From Corynebacterium sp. (lineage in GTDB: Bacteria > Actinomycetota > Actinomycetes > Mycobacteriales > Mycobacteriaceae), in assembly GCA_030450335.1 (NCBI GenBank), contig JAKDIS010000016.1:1-31741 (forward strand): a stretch of 31,741 nt of DNA. The letters run 5' to 3'. Position numbers and translations under genes: made by a program. Positions 9,164 to 17,452 of the stretch are shown piece by piece. The notes beneath the pieces were generated by a model, which was given only the letters and a program-made list of their open reading frames with translations, made no database searches and was not told the origin of the DNA. Each line of letters opens with the position of its first letter. Position 1 is the stretch's first letter.

Positions 9164-9922
9164 CTACAGCGGCAGTCGGCGCACCACTGCCTGCGGCAGG
9201 TTCTTCAGGATCATCATGATCGGACGGAACAGCGGGTGGATCCAGATCACCGGCTTGCCACCGTCCACACCCGCGGCGACGGCCTTGGCGGCGTCGGTCT
9301 TGTCGACCGTCAGCGGGGCGTCGTCCAAGGCGGCGGTCATGTTCGTGCGCACCTGGCCCGGGCGCACGGTCAGCACCTTCACCCCGGTGCCACGCAGCGC
9401 CTCGCCGAGCATGCGGTAGAAACCGTCCACTCCGGCCTTGGTGGAGCCGTAGACGAAGTTCGAACGGCGCACCATCTCACCGGCGACGGAGGAGAACACC
9501 ACGATCTGACCGTGGCCCTGCGCCTTCATGTGGTTGGACAGCAGCACGCCCACCGACACCGCGCCGGTGTAGTTGACCTGCGCGGCCAGCACGGCCTGCT
9601 TCTGGTCGTTCCACTGCACCTCGTTGTCGCCGAGCACACCGAAGGCCACCACGGCCAGGTCGATGTCCCCACCGGCCCAGATCTCGTCGAAGACCCCCGG
9701 GTGGGAGTCGAAGTCGGTGGCGTCGAAGTCGACGGTCTCCACGGAGGAGGCACCGGCGGACTCCATGCGTCCCACGGCCGAGGACAGCTCCTCGCCCGGG
9801 CGTGCGGCCAGCACCACGCGTGCCGGACCGCGGGTGAGGAACTCCTCGACCACGGCCAGGCCCATGTCGGACGCGCCGCCGAGCAGCAGGATGGACTGGG
9901 GTTTACCCACAGCGTTGATCAT
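9164..9922 (-). CDS. dprE2: Decaprenylphosphoryl-2-keto-ribose reductase DprE2
   Basis: Catalyses the second half of the epimerisation of decaprenylphosphoryl ribose to decaprenylphosphoryl arabinose (DPA), the arabinose donor for arabinogalactan. It reduces the 2-keto intermediate with NADH. The 252-residue SDR opens with AVGKPQSILLLGGASDMG, very close to mycobacterial DprE2, and has the YGSTK catalytic motif. It starts 9 bases after dprE1, forming the usual dprE1-dprE2 pair. In mycobacteria and C. glutamicum the next gene is normally aftA; here the operon ends and a convergent Old Yellow Enzyme gene follows. Confidence 0.95.
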   Translation of the reverse strand: MINAVGKPQSILLLGGASDMGLAVVEEFLTRGPARVVLAARPGEELSSAVGRMESAGASSVETVDFDATDFDSHPGVFDEIWAGGDIDLAVVAFGVLGDNEVQWNDQKQAVLAAQVNYTGAVSVGVLLSNHMKAQGHGQIVVFSSVAGEMVRRSNFVYGSTKAGVDGFYRMLGEALRGTGVKVLTVRPGQVRTNMTAALDDAPLTVDKTDAAKAVAAGVDGGKPVIWIHPLFRPIMMILKNLPQAVVRRLPL

Positions 9923-9931
9923 TGAAATCTC

Positions 9932-11347
9932 CTAGTTCAGCTCGAGGCGGCGGGACATGTCGGAGGCGAAGACACCGGTCGGGTCGATCTCCCGACGGGT
10001 CTTCAGCCAGCCGGACAGGCCGGGGTACATCTTGTGGAAGTTCTCCGCGGACGTGCGGGACTCCTTGGCCAGGTACAGCCGGCCACCGAACTCCATGACC
10101 CGCTGGTCGAGCTTGTCCAGGAAGTCGCCCAGGCCCGGACGGATCGGGAAGTCCACGCACACGTTCCAGCCCGGCATCGGGTAGCTCAGCGGTGCACGGT
10201 TGCCCTCGCCGAAGAGCTTGAACACGTTGAGCGCCGAGTAGTGGCCGGACTTCTGGATGTCGCGGATGATGTCCTTGAACGGCTCCACGGCCTCGGTCGG
10301 CACCACGAACTGGTACTGCAGGAAGCCCTTCGGGCCGTAGCCACGGTTCCACTCGCCGATGAGGTCCAGCGGCTGGTAGAACTGCGTGAGGTTCTTGATC
10401 TGGTTCTTCGCCGGTGCGCCCATGGTGTAGTACGCCAGGCCCACGGCCGACAGGGTCAGCTTGTTCAGGGTGAAGGACGGGAAGACGTCCGGCACGGTCA
10501 TCAGCTGCGGGGCGTTGAACTTCAGCGGGTCCGCCGCCAGCTTCGGGGCGTACTCCTTGAGCTGGTCCAGGGTGGCCAGGGAGCCACGGGAGATCGTGGC
10601 GCGGCCCAGCTTCGGGGCCGGGGAGATGCAGTCGAACCACGCCGAGGAGTAGGTGTAGTTGACCTCGGAGCCGTCGGAGTGCGCGGCGATGGTCTCGTCG
10701 AGGGTGTCCGTCCGGTCGGTGTCCGCCAGGAAGTAGGCGGTCTCGGTCTTGGTCATCCGGATGGTGGCGCGCAGGATGATGCCGGTCAGGCCCATGCCAC
10801 CCACGGTGGCCCAGAACAGGGTGCCGTCCGGGTCGTCCGCGGAGCCCTCGGGCTCGATGTGCAGCACGCGACCGTCGGCGACGAGCAGTTCCATGGACAC
10901 CACGTGGTCGCCGAAGGAGCCGGCGGAGTGGTGGTTCTTGCCGTGGATGTCCGGGCCGATGGCGCCGCCGATGGTGACCTGGCGGGTGCCGGGCAGGACC
11001 GGGACCCACAGGCCGGACGGCAGGGCCGCCTTCATCAGCTGGTCGAGGGTCACGCCGGCGTCCACGTCGACCAGGGCGGTGTCCGGGTCGATGGAGTGGA
11101 TGCGGTTGAGCTGCTGCATGTCGATGACCAGCCCACCGCCGTTCATGGCGGGGTCGCCGTAGGACCGGCCCATGCCGCGGGCGATGACGCCGCGCTTGAG
11201 GTGGTCGGGCTTGTCGGCGTTGTCGTCGGCGACCTGCGCGACGGCTGCGGAGATGATGTCGACATCAGGGGTGGCGAGGACCTCGGCCGAGGTGGGCGCG
11301 GTTCGTCCCCACCCGGTGAGCGTCCGGGTGTGCGTCTTCAGTTCCAT
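9932..11347 (-). CDS. dprE1: Decaprenylphosphoryl-beta-D-ribose 2-oxidase DprE1
   Basis: FAD enzyme that oxidises decaprenylphosphoryl ribose to the 2-keto form, the first step of DPA synthesis and the target of benzothiazinones. The 471-residue protein has the FAD-binding [26 protein letters not shown], the active-site QYQFVVP and GWNVCVDF, and the end SDMSRRLEL. All are nearly identical to the mycobacterial enzyme. The inhibitor-reactive cysteine is conserved as Cys397 (codon 10157-10159). I chose ATG 11347 because GGGTGG precedes it; GTG 11356 is the alternative. It diverges from the helical-repeat gene at 11397 across about 50 bases. Confidence 0.96.
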   Translation of the reverse strand: MELKTHTRTLTGWGRTAPTSAEVLATPDVDIISAAVAQVADDNADKPDHLKRGVIARGMGRSYGDPAMNGGGLVIDMQQLNRIHSIDPDTALVDVDAGVTLDQLMKAALPSGLWVPVLPGTRQVTIGGAIGPDIHGKNHHSAGSFGDHVVSMELLVADGRVLHIEPEGSADDPDGTLFWATVGGMGLTGIILRATIRMTKTETAYFLADTDRTDTLDETIAAHSDGSEVNYTYSSAWFDCISPAPKLGRATISRGSLATLDQLKEYAPKLAADPLKFNAPQLMTVPDVFPSFTLNKLTLSAVGLAYYTMGAPAKNQIKNLTQFYQPLDLIGEWNRGYGPKGFLQYQFVVPTEAVEPFKDIIRDIQKSGHYSALNVFKLFGEGNRAPLSYPMPGWNVCVDFPIRPGLGDFLDKLDQRVMEFGGRLYLAKESRTSAENFHKMYPGLSGWLKTRREIDPTGVFASDMSRRLELN

Positions 11348-11382
11348 GATGACCACCCTACCGCCGGGGGAGGCCGATCCAT

Positions 11383-11390
11383 GTCATAGT
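11383..11390. promoter_or_regulatory. Overlapping divergent -10 boxes
   Basis: GTCATAGT contains CATAGT (11385-11390, plus strand), ending 6 bases before ATG 11397 as in leaderless promoters. On the minus strand it contains TATGAC (11388-11383), which would start dprE1 about 30 bases upstream of its ATG. No clear -35 boxes are visible. The assignment rests on position and -10 consensus only. Confidence 0.4.
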
Positions 11391-11396
11391 TGGGGC

Positions 11397-14300
11397 ATGG
11401 GTCGGCTCGAAGGTACACAGGGTGTGGCGTGGGTCGCACAGGAGTGGGAGTCTGCGCGGGGTATGCATTCCCGCGGTGAACTGGGGGAAGAGCCCTACCT
11501 GCGCAGGTGTGGGGAACTGTCGGATTCCCTGGGAAGTTCCCGTGAAGATGAGGAGCTGCGCTACCGGATTGACCTGCTGCGTTGTCTGGAGGGGGAGGCG
11601 CTGGACCGGCGCGACACCGTGGACCTGCTCCCGGCGCTGTGGACGATGTACCGCAACGACCCCGCGCGTTTCCCCTCCCACCCGGACGCGACGGGTGGCG
11701 GCACAGACGGCACAGGCGACACGGACGGCCTGCCGAACCTCTTCGAACTGCTCTGGCAGGAGGTCGTGCTCAGCGCCGCGCAGCGTCCCGACGTCGACCG
11801 GGAGCACCTCGATCACCTCGCCGGACTGGCGGTGGACGCCCTGCGTGAGCTGGGAAGTTCGCCGGAGGACGTCGCCGAGGCGTCGGTGCGTGTCCTGCTT
11901 TCCCTCGGCCGGTTGGACGAGGCGCAGGCGTTGCTCGACGACCTGCCGGAGCCCGTGCTGCCCGCGGAGCCGACGTGGGCCCAGGCGCACCGGCACCAGC
12001 GCGACCTCGACGTGCGCGGCATGGTGGCGTTGCAGCGCGGTGAGCTGGACGTCGCCGCGGCGATCGTCGAGGCGATGGAGAACGCCCCCGAGGCGCACGT
12101 GCAGCCCACGGTGATGCTGGCGGAGTCGCTGATCCCCCTGTCCGGGGTGGTCGCCCCGGAGGTCACCGCCGCCCGCGCGGCGTTCGTCGCCGACCGGTCG
12201 GTGGGTTCCCCGGAGCTGTCGGACGCGCTGCTGCAGGTCGCCGAGTACCTCGCGGTCTTCGGTCACGAGGCCCACGCCCTGGGACTGCTGGACCGCATGC
12301 TGCCGACGCTGGCGCTGCACCGTCGGGACCCGGAGGCCGACGTTCACCTGCTCGAGGGCCTGCACACGGTGTACGCCGCGGCGGCGGCCGCCGGCCACGG
12401 GTCGGTGCGTCCGCAGTTCGCCGGGCTGCCGGCGGTGGTGGACTGGCTGGCCGTTGCCGGGGAGCGGGCCGGCGGCGGCACGGTCGCGGGCCTGGCGCGC
12501 TGGACGGGGGAACGGGCACGCCGCGCTGCGTCCGCCCTGGACGCCCGCAACGGCAACGACGTGGAAACGACGGTGGGTCTGGGCCTGCACCGGGTACCGG
12601 AGGGTGCCGCCGCTCAGCCCCAGCCGCTGCCGGCGTCCGCCGCCCTGTCGGTGACACCGGCGGTGGTCCCCTCGCAGGAGGCGGCGTTGCCGTCGTGGGT
12701 GGAGGACGCCTGGCTGCACCTGCCGCGGGAGGTCGCCGACTGGCGCGGCGAGGTCAGCGGGGTGTTCTCCCCGGAGATCCCCGTCGCCGGCCCGGTGGAC
12801 CTCGAGTCCCTGGGCGCCGGCGACACGGTCGCGGCGTTGATGCTCTACTCGATGCTGGGTCTGGAGGAGGCGGTGCAGGCCGCGGTCGACCGGTTGGCCG
12901 AACTCGCCGACGGGCTGGACCCGCGCTTCGACCTGGGTGTGCACCGGGACCTGGTGGAGGAGCTGCTGCGCCGTTACGACGCCCGCGTGCTCGAGGAGTA
13001 CGGGGACGACGAAGACGACGATGTAGACGACGGAGACGACGGAGACGACGAAGAGTACGACGCCGAGGCGTCCGACGCGTCCGACACCCCTGCGGCGCTG
13101 AGGGAGCTGGACGAGCTGCTGCGTGCGCGCCAGCGCACCCAGGACGAGGTGGAGGACTCCGGTGCAGACCCGGTCACCATCCTCGCCGCCCGGGTGGGCA
13201 CCGTCGCCGGGCTGTGGCAGGGCTCCGGCCCGCTGGTGCGCCGGGTGATCGAGCAGGACGTCCTGATGGGTGGGGTGTACCCCGACCAGGTGGCGCTGCG
13301 CCTGGCGCTGCGCGCCGTCCGGCAGGTCACGCGCCTGGTGCCCCGGTCACTGCCGGAGGTCGGTTCCGCACTGCTCGCCGGCATCGCCGAGCAGGCGGGT
13401 CAGGACGGGCAGGACGATCCGGGCGTTCCGGCGCTCGTGGCACAGGTGGCGCACTACGTCGCCGGGGTGGCGTTGAGCCTGCCTGCCCCGCCAGTCGGGC
13501 CAACGGCGATGCTCGCCGGGGAGGAGGCGCCGGAGCTGCTCGACGAACTGCTGTCCCTGGGTGTCGCGTTGTCCGGACACGGTGCGTTCCACGAGGCGCT
13601 GGCCGTGTACGAGCGGTGCCTCCGTGCCGTCACCGGTGGCGAACACGGTGAACACGGTGCTGCGCCCGAGGACGCCGCGACGATGCGCATCCACCTCCTC
13701 GCCGCCCGCGGGGAGACCCTCGCCAAGCTCGGCAACCACCGGGCCGCGGCCGGGGCCTTCGCCGAGGCGTCCGACAGCGCCCAGTTCCGGGAGCAGTGGG
13801 AGGCCGCCGCGGAGTACCAGGTCAACTGCGTGTCCTCGCTGCTCGACGACCGTGACTACCCGCGCGCCGCCTTCGTGCTGGAGAGCGTCGACGACATCGA
13901 GGGGCTGGACTGGATGCGTTTCCCCCACGCCTCCTTCCGCCGCGAGGTCGAGGCCACCCGGCTGGCCAGCGCGCTGGTCGGGGAGAACTTCGCCCGCGAC
14001 TGGCCGGGCCAGGTCGAGCGGCTGAAGGACGCCTACCGCGCCTTCCACGCGGCGGCGAGTGCCGGCGGTGCCGGGGCGTCCGACGCCTCGCAGGAGGGCC
14101 AGGACGGGCCGGGGATGTCGCCGCAGGAACTGGGCCTGCGCGCCGCCGGTGACCTCGTCGACCAGGTGCTGGCGGTCAACCGGGGTCTGGTGCACACCGA
14201 CCGGGTGGACGAGGCGCTGGCGCTCACCGCGTGGGCGGCCGGGGAGGCCAAGGACGCCGAAGGGCGGTTCGTGCAGGCCCGGGCGTCGGCACGGGTGCAG

Positions 14301-14567
14301 GCACACTCGGACAGTGCGGTGGAGTCCGCGCGTCTGGAGGCGTTGACCGAGGAGGCGCTGCTGCTGCACGTCGCCGGACGTGACGACGAGGCGCTGCTGG
14401 TCTTCGAGTCCGTGGCCCAGCAGGCGCGCCGGGCGGGGGCGGACTGGCTGCTCGCCGCGGTCACCCACCGGCTCGAGGCCGCCGCACACTACGGCGGGGA
14501 CACCGGGGTGCGTGAGCGCTACTCCGCGCTGCTCGCCGACGTCACGGGTGCAGGTGCCGGAGCCTAG
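11397..14567 (+). CDS. Large uncharacterised helical-repeat (TPR-like) protein
   Basis: Function unknown; 1056 residues. Most of it is Ala/Leu/Glu-rich amphipathic helices in pairs, for example LGRLDEAQALLDDLPEPV, ALAVYERCLRAV, KLGNHRAAAGAFAEA and EALLVFESVAQQARRAG. This is the look of tetratricopeptide repeats, which bind partner proteins. A very acidic Asp/Glu stretch lies near residues 535-555 (EYGDDEDDDVDDGDDGDDEE) and probably forms a flexible linker. No signal peptide or membrane helix is seen, so it is probably cytoplasmic. The frame extends upstream, but ATG 11397 is best placed: a -10 box lies just before it, and earlier starts would run into dprE1. Its position beside dprE1 and GtrA genes hints at an envelope role. 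Confidence 0.8.
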   Translation: MGRLEGTQGVAWVAQEWESARGMHSRGELGEEPYLRRCGELSDSLGSSREDEELRYRIDLLRCLEGEALDRRDTVDLLPALWTMYRNDPARFPSHPDATGGGTDGTGDTDGLPNLFELLWQEVVLSAAQRPDVDREHLDHLAGLAVDALRELGSSPEDVAEASVRVLLSLGRLDEAQALLDDLPEPVLPAEPTWAQAHRHQRDLDVRGMVALQRGELDVAAAIVEAMENAPEAHVQPTVMLAESLIPLSGVVAPEVTAARAAFVADRSVGSPELSDALLQVAEYLAVFGHEAHALGLLDRMLPTLALHRRDPEADVHLLEGLHTVYAAAAAAGHGSVRPQFAGLPAVVDWLAVAGERAGGGTVAGLARWTGERARRAASALDARNGNDVETTVGLGLHRVPEGAAAQPQPLPASAALSVTPAVVPSQEAALPSWVEDAWLHLPREVADWRGEVSGVFSPEIPVAGPVDLESLGAGDTVAALMLYSMLGLEEAVQAAVDRLAELADGLDPRFDLGVHRDLVEELLRRYDARVLEEYGDDEDDDVDDGDDGDDEEYDAEASDASDTPAALRELDELLRARQRTQDEVEDSGADPVTILAARVGTVAGLWQGSGPLVRRVIEQDVLMGGVYPDQVALRLALRAVRQVTRLVPRSLPEVGSALLAGIAEQAGQDGQDDPGVPALVAQVAHYVAGVALSLPAPPVGPTAMLAGEEAPELLDELLSLGVALSGHGAFHEALAVYERCLRAVTGGEHGEHGAAPEDAATMRIHLLAARGETLAKLGNHRAAAGAFAEASDSAQFREQWEAAAEYQVNCVSSLLDDRDYPRAAFVLESVDDIEGLDWMRFPHASFRREVEATRLASALVGENFARDWPGQVERLKDAYRAFHAAASAGGAGASDASQEGQDGPGMSPQELGLRAAGDLVDQVLAVNRGLVHTDRVDEALALTAWAAGEAKDAEGRFVQARASARVQAHSDSAVESARLEALTEEALLLHVAGRDDEALLVFESVAQQARRAGADWLLAAVTHRLEAAAHYGGDTGVRERYSALLADVTGAGAGA

Positions 14568-14884
14568 AGTTCCATGACCTCGCGCACGGTCTCGGGCAGT
14601 TCGGCGACGCAGGTGATCGTCGGCCCGTCGTAGTCGCGCAGCTCCTGGTTGATGATGCGCCGGCTGGTGGAGTCCAGCACGGGCATCTCCTGGGCGAGCA
14701 GACGCACCATGAACTCGTTCAGCGGCGCCTCGGAGTGGCTGGCGGCCTCGTAGCTGTCGTCGGCACCGGTGCCGCCGACCACGCTGGTCTGGGCGCGCGA
14801 CCCCTTGGTCCCGGCGGGCTGGCCGTCGGTGGCTTTGGCGATGTTGCGCCGCATCTGGGTCTTCGCGCGGTCTCTTCCGAACAT
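14564..14884 (-). CDS. Small hypothetical protein, 106 residues
   Basis: I do not recognise this protein. The N-terminal 30 residues are basic (FGRDRAKTQMRR); then comes a Gly/Ser-rich linker and a C-terminal part of likely helices, NEFMVRLLAQEMPVL and RRIINQELRDYDGP. No membrane segment or known motif is seen. Its TAG stop shares the palindrome CTAG (14564-14567) with the stop of the large convergent gene, so the two genes overlap tail to tail by 4 bases. Codon-position GC bias in this frame and the clean start support a real gene. Confidence 0.65.
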   Translation of the reverse strand: MFGRDRAKTQMRRNIAKATDGQPAGTKGSRAQTSVVGGTGADDSYEAASHSEAPLNEFMVRLLAQEMPVLDSTSRRIINQELRDYDGPTITCVAELPETVREVMEL

Positions 14885-14920
14885 GGGCCCAGCGTACCGC
14901 GCCGCCCGCCGCAGGCCCTG

Positions 14921-14972
14921 AGCGTGGCCAGTGTGTGGCGAGTGTGTGGCCGGAGTGTGGCTGGAGCGTGCC
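14921..14972 (+). repeat. Short imperfect AGTGTGTGGC repeats upstream of a promoter
   Basis: Five copies of a roughly 10-base unit follow each other: AGCGTGGCC, AGTGTGTGGCG, AGTGTGTGGCCGG, AGTGTGGCTGG and AGCGTGCC. They end 22 bases before a TACACT -10 box for the gene at 15054. They could be an array of regulator half-sites or simple sequence drift. Confidence 0.5.
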
Positions 14973-14993
14973 GTTCATGTCCGGGTGCTGTTC

Positions 14994-14999
14994 TACACT
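14994..14999 (+). promoter_or_regulatory. Probable -10 box for the gene at 15054
   Basis: TACACT fits the actinobacterial -10 consensus TAnnnT. Transcription would start about 50 bases before ATG 15054, leaving room for the GAAGGAG ribosome site seen just upstream of that ATG. No good -35 is visible. Confidence 0.45.
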
Positions 15000-15053
15000 C
15001 GGTGCCAGGAACGTACCCGCGAAAAGTAGAGCGCGTAAGAGCGAAGGAGCACC

Positions 15054-15518
15054 ATGGGCAGGTCAGCACGGCCACTGTCGTCGAGGGAATTCCGGATCGT
15101 CGCCGCCACCACACTGGGCTACTACCTGGTGCGCGACGTGGTGAAGCGCACCTGGCCCCGCCGGATCGGGCAGGCGGCGGTCGTGGCCACCGGCGCCGGT
15201 CTGATTCTGGCCGAGGAATGGGAGGCCCTGTCGGACGCCGAGCGCGAGCAGCTCGCCACCGGTGTTGCTGACCTGCGCGGGTCGTTGGACGCCGGCCCGG
15301 TGCCCGGCACCGTCACGTTGGTGGCGGGCAGCACCGTGGCCGTCGGCGTTGGCGCCTGGGTGAACGGCAAACTGGACGCCGCGGGCGCGGCGGTGGTCAC
15401 CGCCGTGGGCGGACGGATCCCGCTGGTGGGCGGACTGTTCCGTGCCCTGCCGTCGACGACCTACGGTGCCGCGCAGCTCGGCGTCCTGTACGTCCTGAAC
15501 GAGCGGGCGCGCGGATGA
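15054..15518 (+). CDS. Hypothetical protein with weak membrane-like segments, 154 residues
   Basis: Function unknown. A basic N-terminus (RSARPLSSREF) and VVKRTWPRR precede moderately hydrophobic segments IGQAAVVATGAGLIL, PGTVTLVAGSTVAVGVGAW and GAAVVTAVGGRIPLVGGLF. These could be short membrane or membrane-associated helices. ATG 15054 has a strong GAAGGAG site. The stop overlaps the start of the next gene (ATGA), so the two are co-translated. The neighbourhood of uncharacterised genes between dprE1 and GtrA suggests a conserved corynebacterial envelope-associated block, which is inference. Confidence 0.75.
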   Translation: MGRSARPLSSREFRIVAATTLGYYLVRDVVKRTWPRRIGQAAVVATGAGLILAEEWEALSDAEREQLATGVADLRGSLDAGPVPGTVTLVAGSTVAVGVGAWVNGKLDAAGAAVVTAVGGRIPLVGGLFRALPSTTYGAAQLGVLYVLNERARG

Positions 15519-16147
15519 CGGCCGCGACGGGGACGTCACAGTCGGGGCAGGCCGGCGGCACGCGTGCGCAGGATCCGCCGGTGATGGTCGCCGCGACGGT
15601 CGGCGAGGTCACCGCGGTGTGGCAGGTGGAGGTCGACGCCCGGGTGCTGCTCGGCGACTTCAGCGGCGCGTGGCTGGTGGACTCCGACGGGGTGCAGGGT
15701 TTCGCCGCGGACGCCGACTGGATCGAGGGCCGCGACGACCGGGACACGGTGCTCTCCCTGTTACTGCGCCACCCGGTGTTCCTGGCCGAGGGGACAGCGC
15801 TGGACGGTGCTGACGGTGTGCGCACCGTGGACGTCGAGGCGACCGTGCAGGCGGTGCGCGCCGGGGTGGAGCGCAACCGTGCGGACTTCGCCGAGGCGAA
15901 CCCGGGGAAGCGTCAGCCGTCCTGGGGCGACGCCGACGACATCGTCTTCGAGGTCACCGAGTCGCACGCAGTCCCCGGGGCGGCCCTGCCGCAGGGCCTC
16001 GAGGGCGACGCGGCCACGGCGGTCGTGCGCTGCATGGCCACCGCCCGGGCGGTGCGCGGGCTCGTCCGCAGCTGGAACAGTGTGGAGAAGCTGCGCGTGC
16101 AGCGTCTCGGCGGGGAGTTGCGGGCCCTGCCGCTCGTGCTGAACTGA
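15515..16147 (+). CDS. Hypothetical protein, 210 residues
   Basis: I do not recognise the family. The first 25 residues are low-complexity. The remainder looks like a compact soluble alpha/beta protein, with VAATVGEVTAVWQVEVDARV, GAWLVDSDGVQGFAADADW and a C-terminal helix with VVRCMATARAVRGLVRSWN. Phe, Trp and acidic residues are spread as in a folded domain, and there is no signal or membrane segment. It is translationally coupled to the preceding gene by ATGA and separated from the next one by 51 bases holding a new promoter. Confidence 0.75.
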   Translation: MTAATGTSQSGQAGGTRAQDPPVMVAATVGEVTAVWQVEVDARVLLGDFSGAWLVDSDGVQGFAADADWIEGRDDRDTVLSLLLRHPVFLAEGTALDGADGVRTVDVEATVQAVRAGVERNRADFAEANPGKRQPSWGDADDIVFEVTESHAVPGAALPQGLEGDAATAVVRCMATARAVRGLVRSWNSVEKLRVQRLGGELRALPLVLN

Positions 16148-16184
16148 CCCCATTACTCCGGCGGCAGAGCGTCGGCAACGTCGC

Positions 16185-16190
16185 TACCCT
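16185..16190 (+). promoter_or_regulatory. -10 box of a leaderless promoter
   Basis: TACCCT lies 8 bases before ATG 16199 and no ribosome site intervenes, the arrangement of leaderless transcripts common in Corynebacterium and Mycobacterium. No convincing -35 was found. Confidence 0.5.
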
Positions 16191-16198
16191 TGGGTGGC

Positions 16199-17350
16199 AT
16201 GAACGCACGGCATGCTCCCCGGACGGACCGCACACGCGGCCCGGCGGCCGGTGACGGCCTTGCCGCGGTCCTGCGTCTGCCCACCCTCCCGCTGCTGGAC
16301 GATGAGCCCGCCGAACCGACCACCCTGCTCATCCTGGCGGAGTACCACCGCCCGTCGGCGGGTTTCCACACCCGGGCGTTGGGGCTGAACGACCGGCTGT
16401 CCGTCGCTGAGACGGTGCGCGCCGTCCTCGTCGCCTTCGACTGGCCGGGTGCCACCGGGATGCTCGACGACCCGGACGCCGGACCGGCATGGTCGCTGCA
16501 GGCGCGCCGCAGTGACCGGCTGCGTGTCTACAGCCGGACCGCCGGGCCGATCGGCACGCCGCTGGGTGAGGCGCTGGGGCGTGACGGCACCGCGACCCTG
16601 CTCGCCGACGACGTGGTGCTCACCCTCACCACCGCCGGGGCGATGACCCGCGACGAGCACACGCCCGACGCGGTCTGCCTCGCCGGCGACTTCGTGCCCG
16701 AGTCGCGCGGTGACCCGGGCGGGGTGGGGCGCACGGTCGCCGCGGACGCACTGGTCTTCGACACCACCTCCGAGTCGACGGAGGGCCCGGGTTTCCCACG
16801 CGACGTGGACCTCGCCGCGGTCAACGTCGCGCTGACCGGGGAGGAGACCGTTGAGGAGATCCTCGACGGGCTGGCCCCGGAGCTCCGTGAGCTGCTGCTG
16901 GCGGGGGACCTCTACGAGTTCACGCCCCTGCTGCAGGCCCTGGACCTGGGGCGTCCGGCGCAGGTGCCGGAGTTCGCCAGGGCCGCGTTGGACGGGGTGC
17001 CCGCCGAGTCGACGCCCGTGGGACGGGCCGCGGCGTGGGCCAGGATCGTGGCGCTGTCGACGTTGTCCGACCGGGCGACCGCCGGGGAGATCTCCGAGAT
17101 GCTCATGGCGGCCCTGGGGTTCACCCGCGCCGACGCCGACATCGCGCCGGGCGGTGGCCGGCTGTCCACCGACCCGCTGAATGCGGCGGAGATCAGGACG
17201 CTGTCCGCGGCGACGGGATGGACGTTGGCGTCCTGTGGTGCCGGGGCCGGGGAGGACTCCCGTGCGGTGGTGACACCGCTGGTGCCACGCCGCAGCCTGC
17301 TGGAACGTCTCGAGATGTACCGCTACCTCCTGCAGCGTCACGAGGGTTGA
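16199..17350 (+). CDS. Hypothetical protein, possibly a diverged pRiA4b ORF-3-like protein
   Basis: A 383-residue soluble protein with no signal peptide. The N-terminal half is weakly reminiscent of the plasmid pRiA4b ORF-3 / IS1096 TnpR-like family: an early LSVAETVRAVLVAFDW segment, a middle beta-rich part, and DAVCLAGDFVPESRGDPGG, which recalls that family's CxGE..PPEDxGG motif. The second half is helical (EETVEEILDGLAPEL, GEISEMLMAALGF). This family call is my inference from motif order and is weak. ATG 16199 is preferred to TTG 16190 because the latter lies inside the -10 box. A hairpin directly after the stop suggests single-gene transcription. Confidence 0.7.
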   Translation: MNARHAPRTDRTRGPAAGDGLAAVLRLPTLPLLDDEPAEPTTLLILAEYHRPSAGFHTRALGLNDRLSVAETVRAVLVAFDWPGATGMLDDPDAGPAWSLQARRSDRLRVYSRTAGPIGTPLGEALGRDGTATLLADDVVLTLTTAGAMTRDEHTPDAVCLAGDFVPESRGDPGGVGRTVAADALVFDTTSESTEGPGFPRDVDLAAVNVALTGEETVEEILDGLAPELRELLLAGDLYEFTPLLQALDLGRPAQVPEFARAALDGVPAESTPVGRAAAWARIVALSTLSDRATAGEISEMLMAALGFTRADADIAPGGGRLSTDPLNAAEIRTLSAATGWTLASCGAGAGEDSRAVVTPLVPRRSLLERLEMYRYLLQRHEG

Positions 17351-17351
17351 G

Positions 17352-17372
17352 CCGACACGGCGGGGGTGTCGG
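17352..17372 (+). terminator. Hairpin after the 16199 gene
   Basis: Perfect 7-base stem CCGACAC/GTGTCGG with loop GGCGGGG, starting 2 bases past the stop codon and followed by TGAGGTTTCG. A terminator is likely from position, although the T-run is short. Confidence 0.55.
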
Positions 17373-17452
17373 TGAGGTTTCGCAAATCACCGCTGTGCCA
17401 GTAGCGTATGTCCGATAAGTCTCCGAACACATGAACAGAGAGGACGCCCGTC

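Noticed and set aside
10034..11389. 451-residue plus-strand frame
   Set aside because: Antisense to dprE1, which is certain from its motifs.
11172..11396. Upstream extension of the helical-repeat gene
   Set aside because: Runs antisense through the dprE1 start; a -10 box and ATG 11397 give a better start.
13347..14978. 543-residue minus-strand frame, and a similar one at 11358-12944
   Set aside because: Shadows of the large helical-repeat gene: Arg/His/Gln/Gly-rich with no motif.
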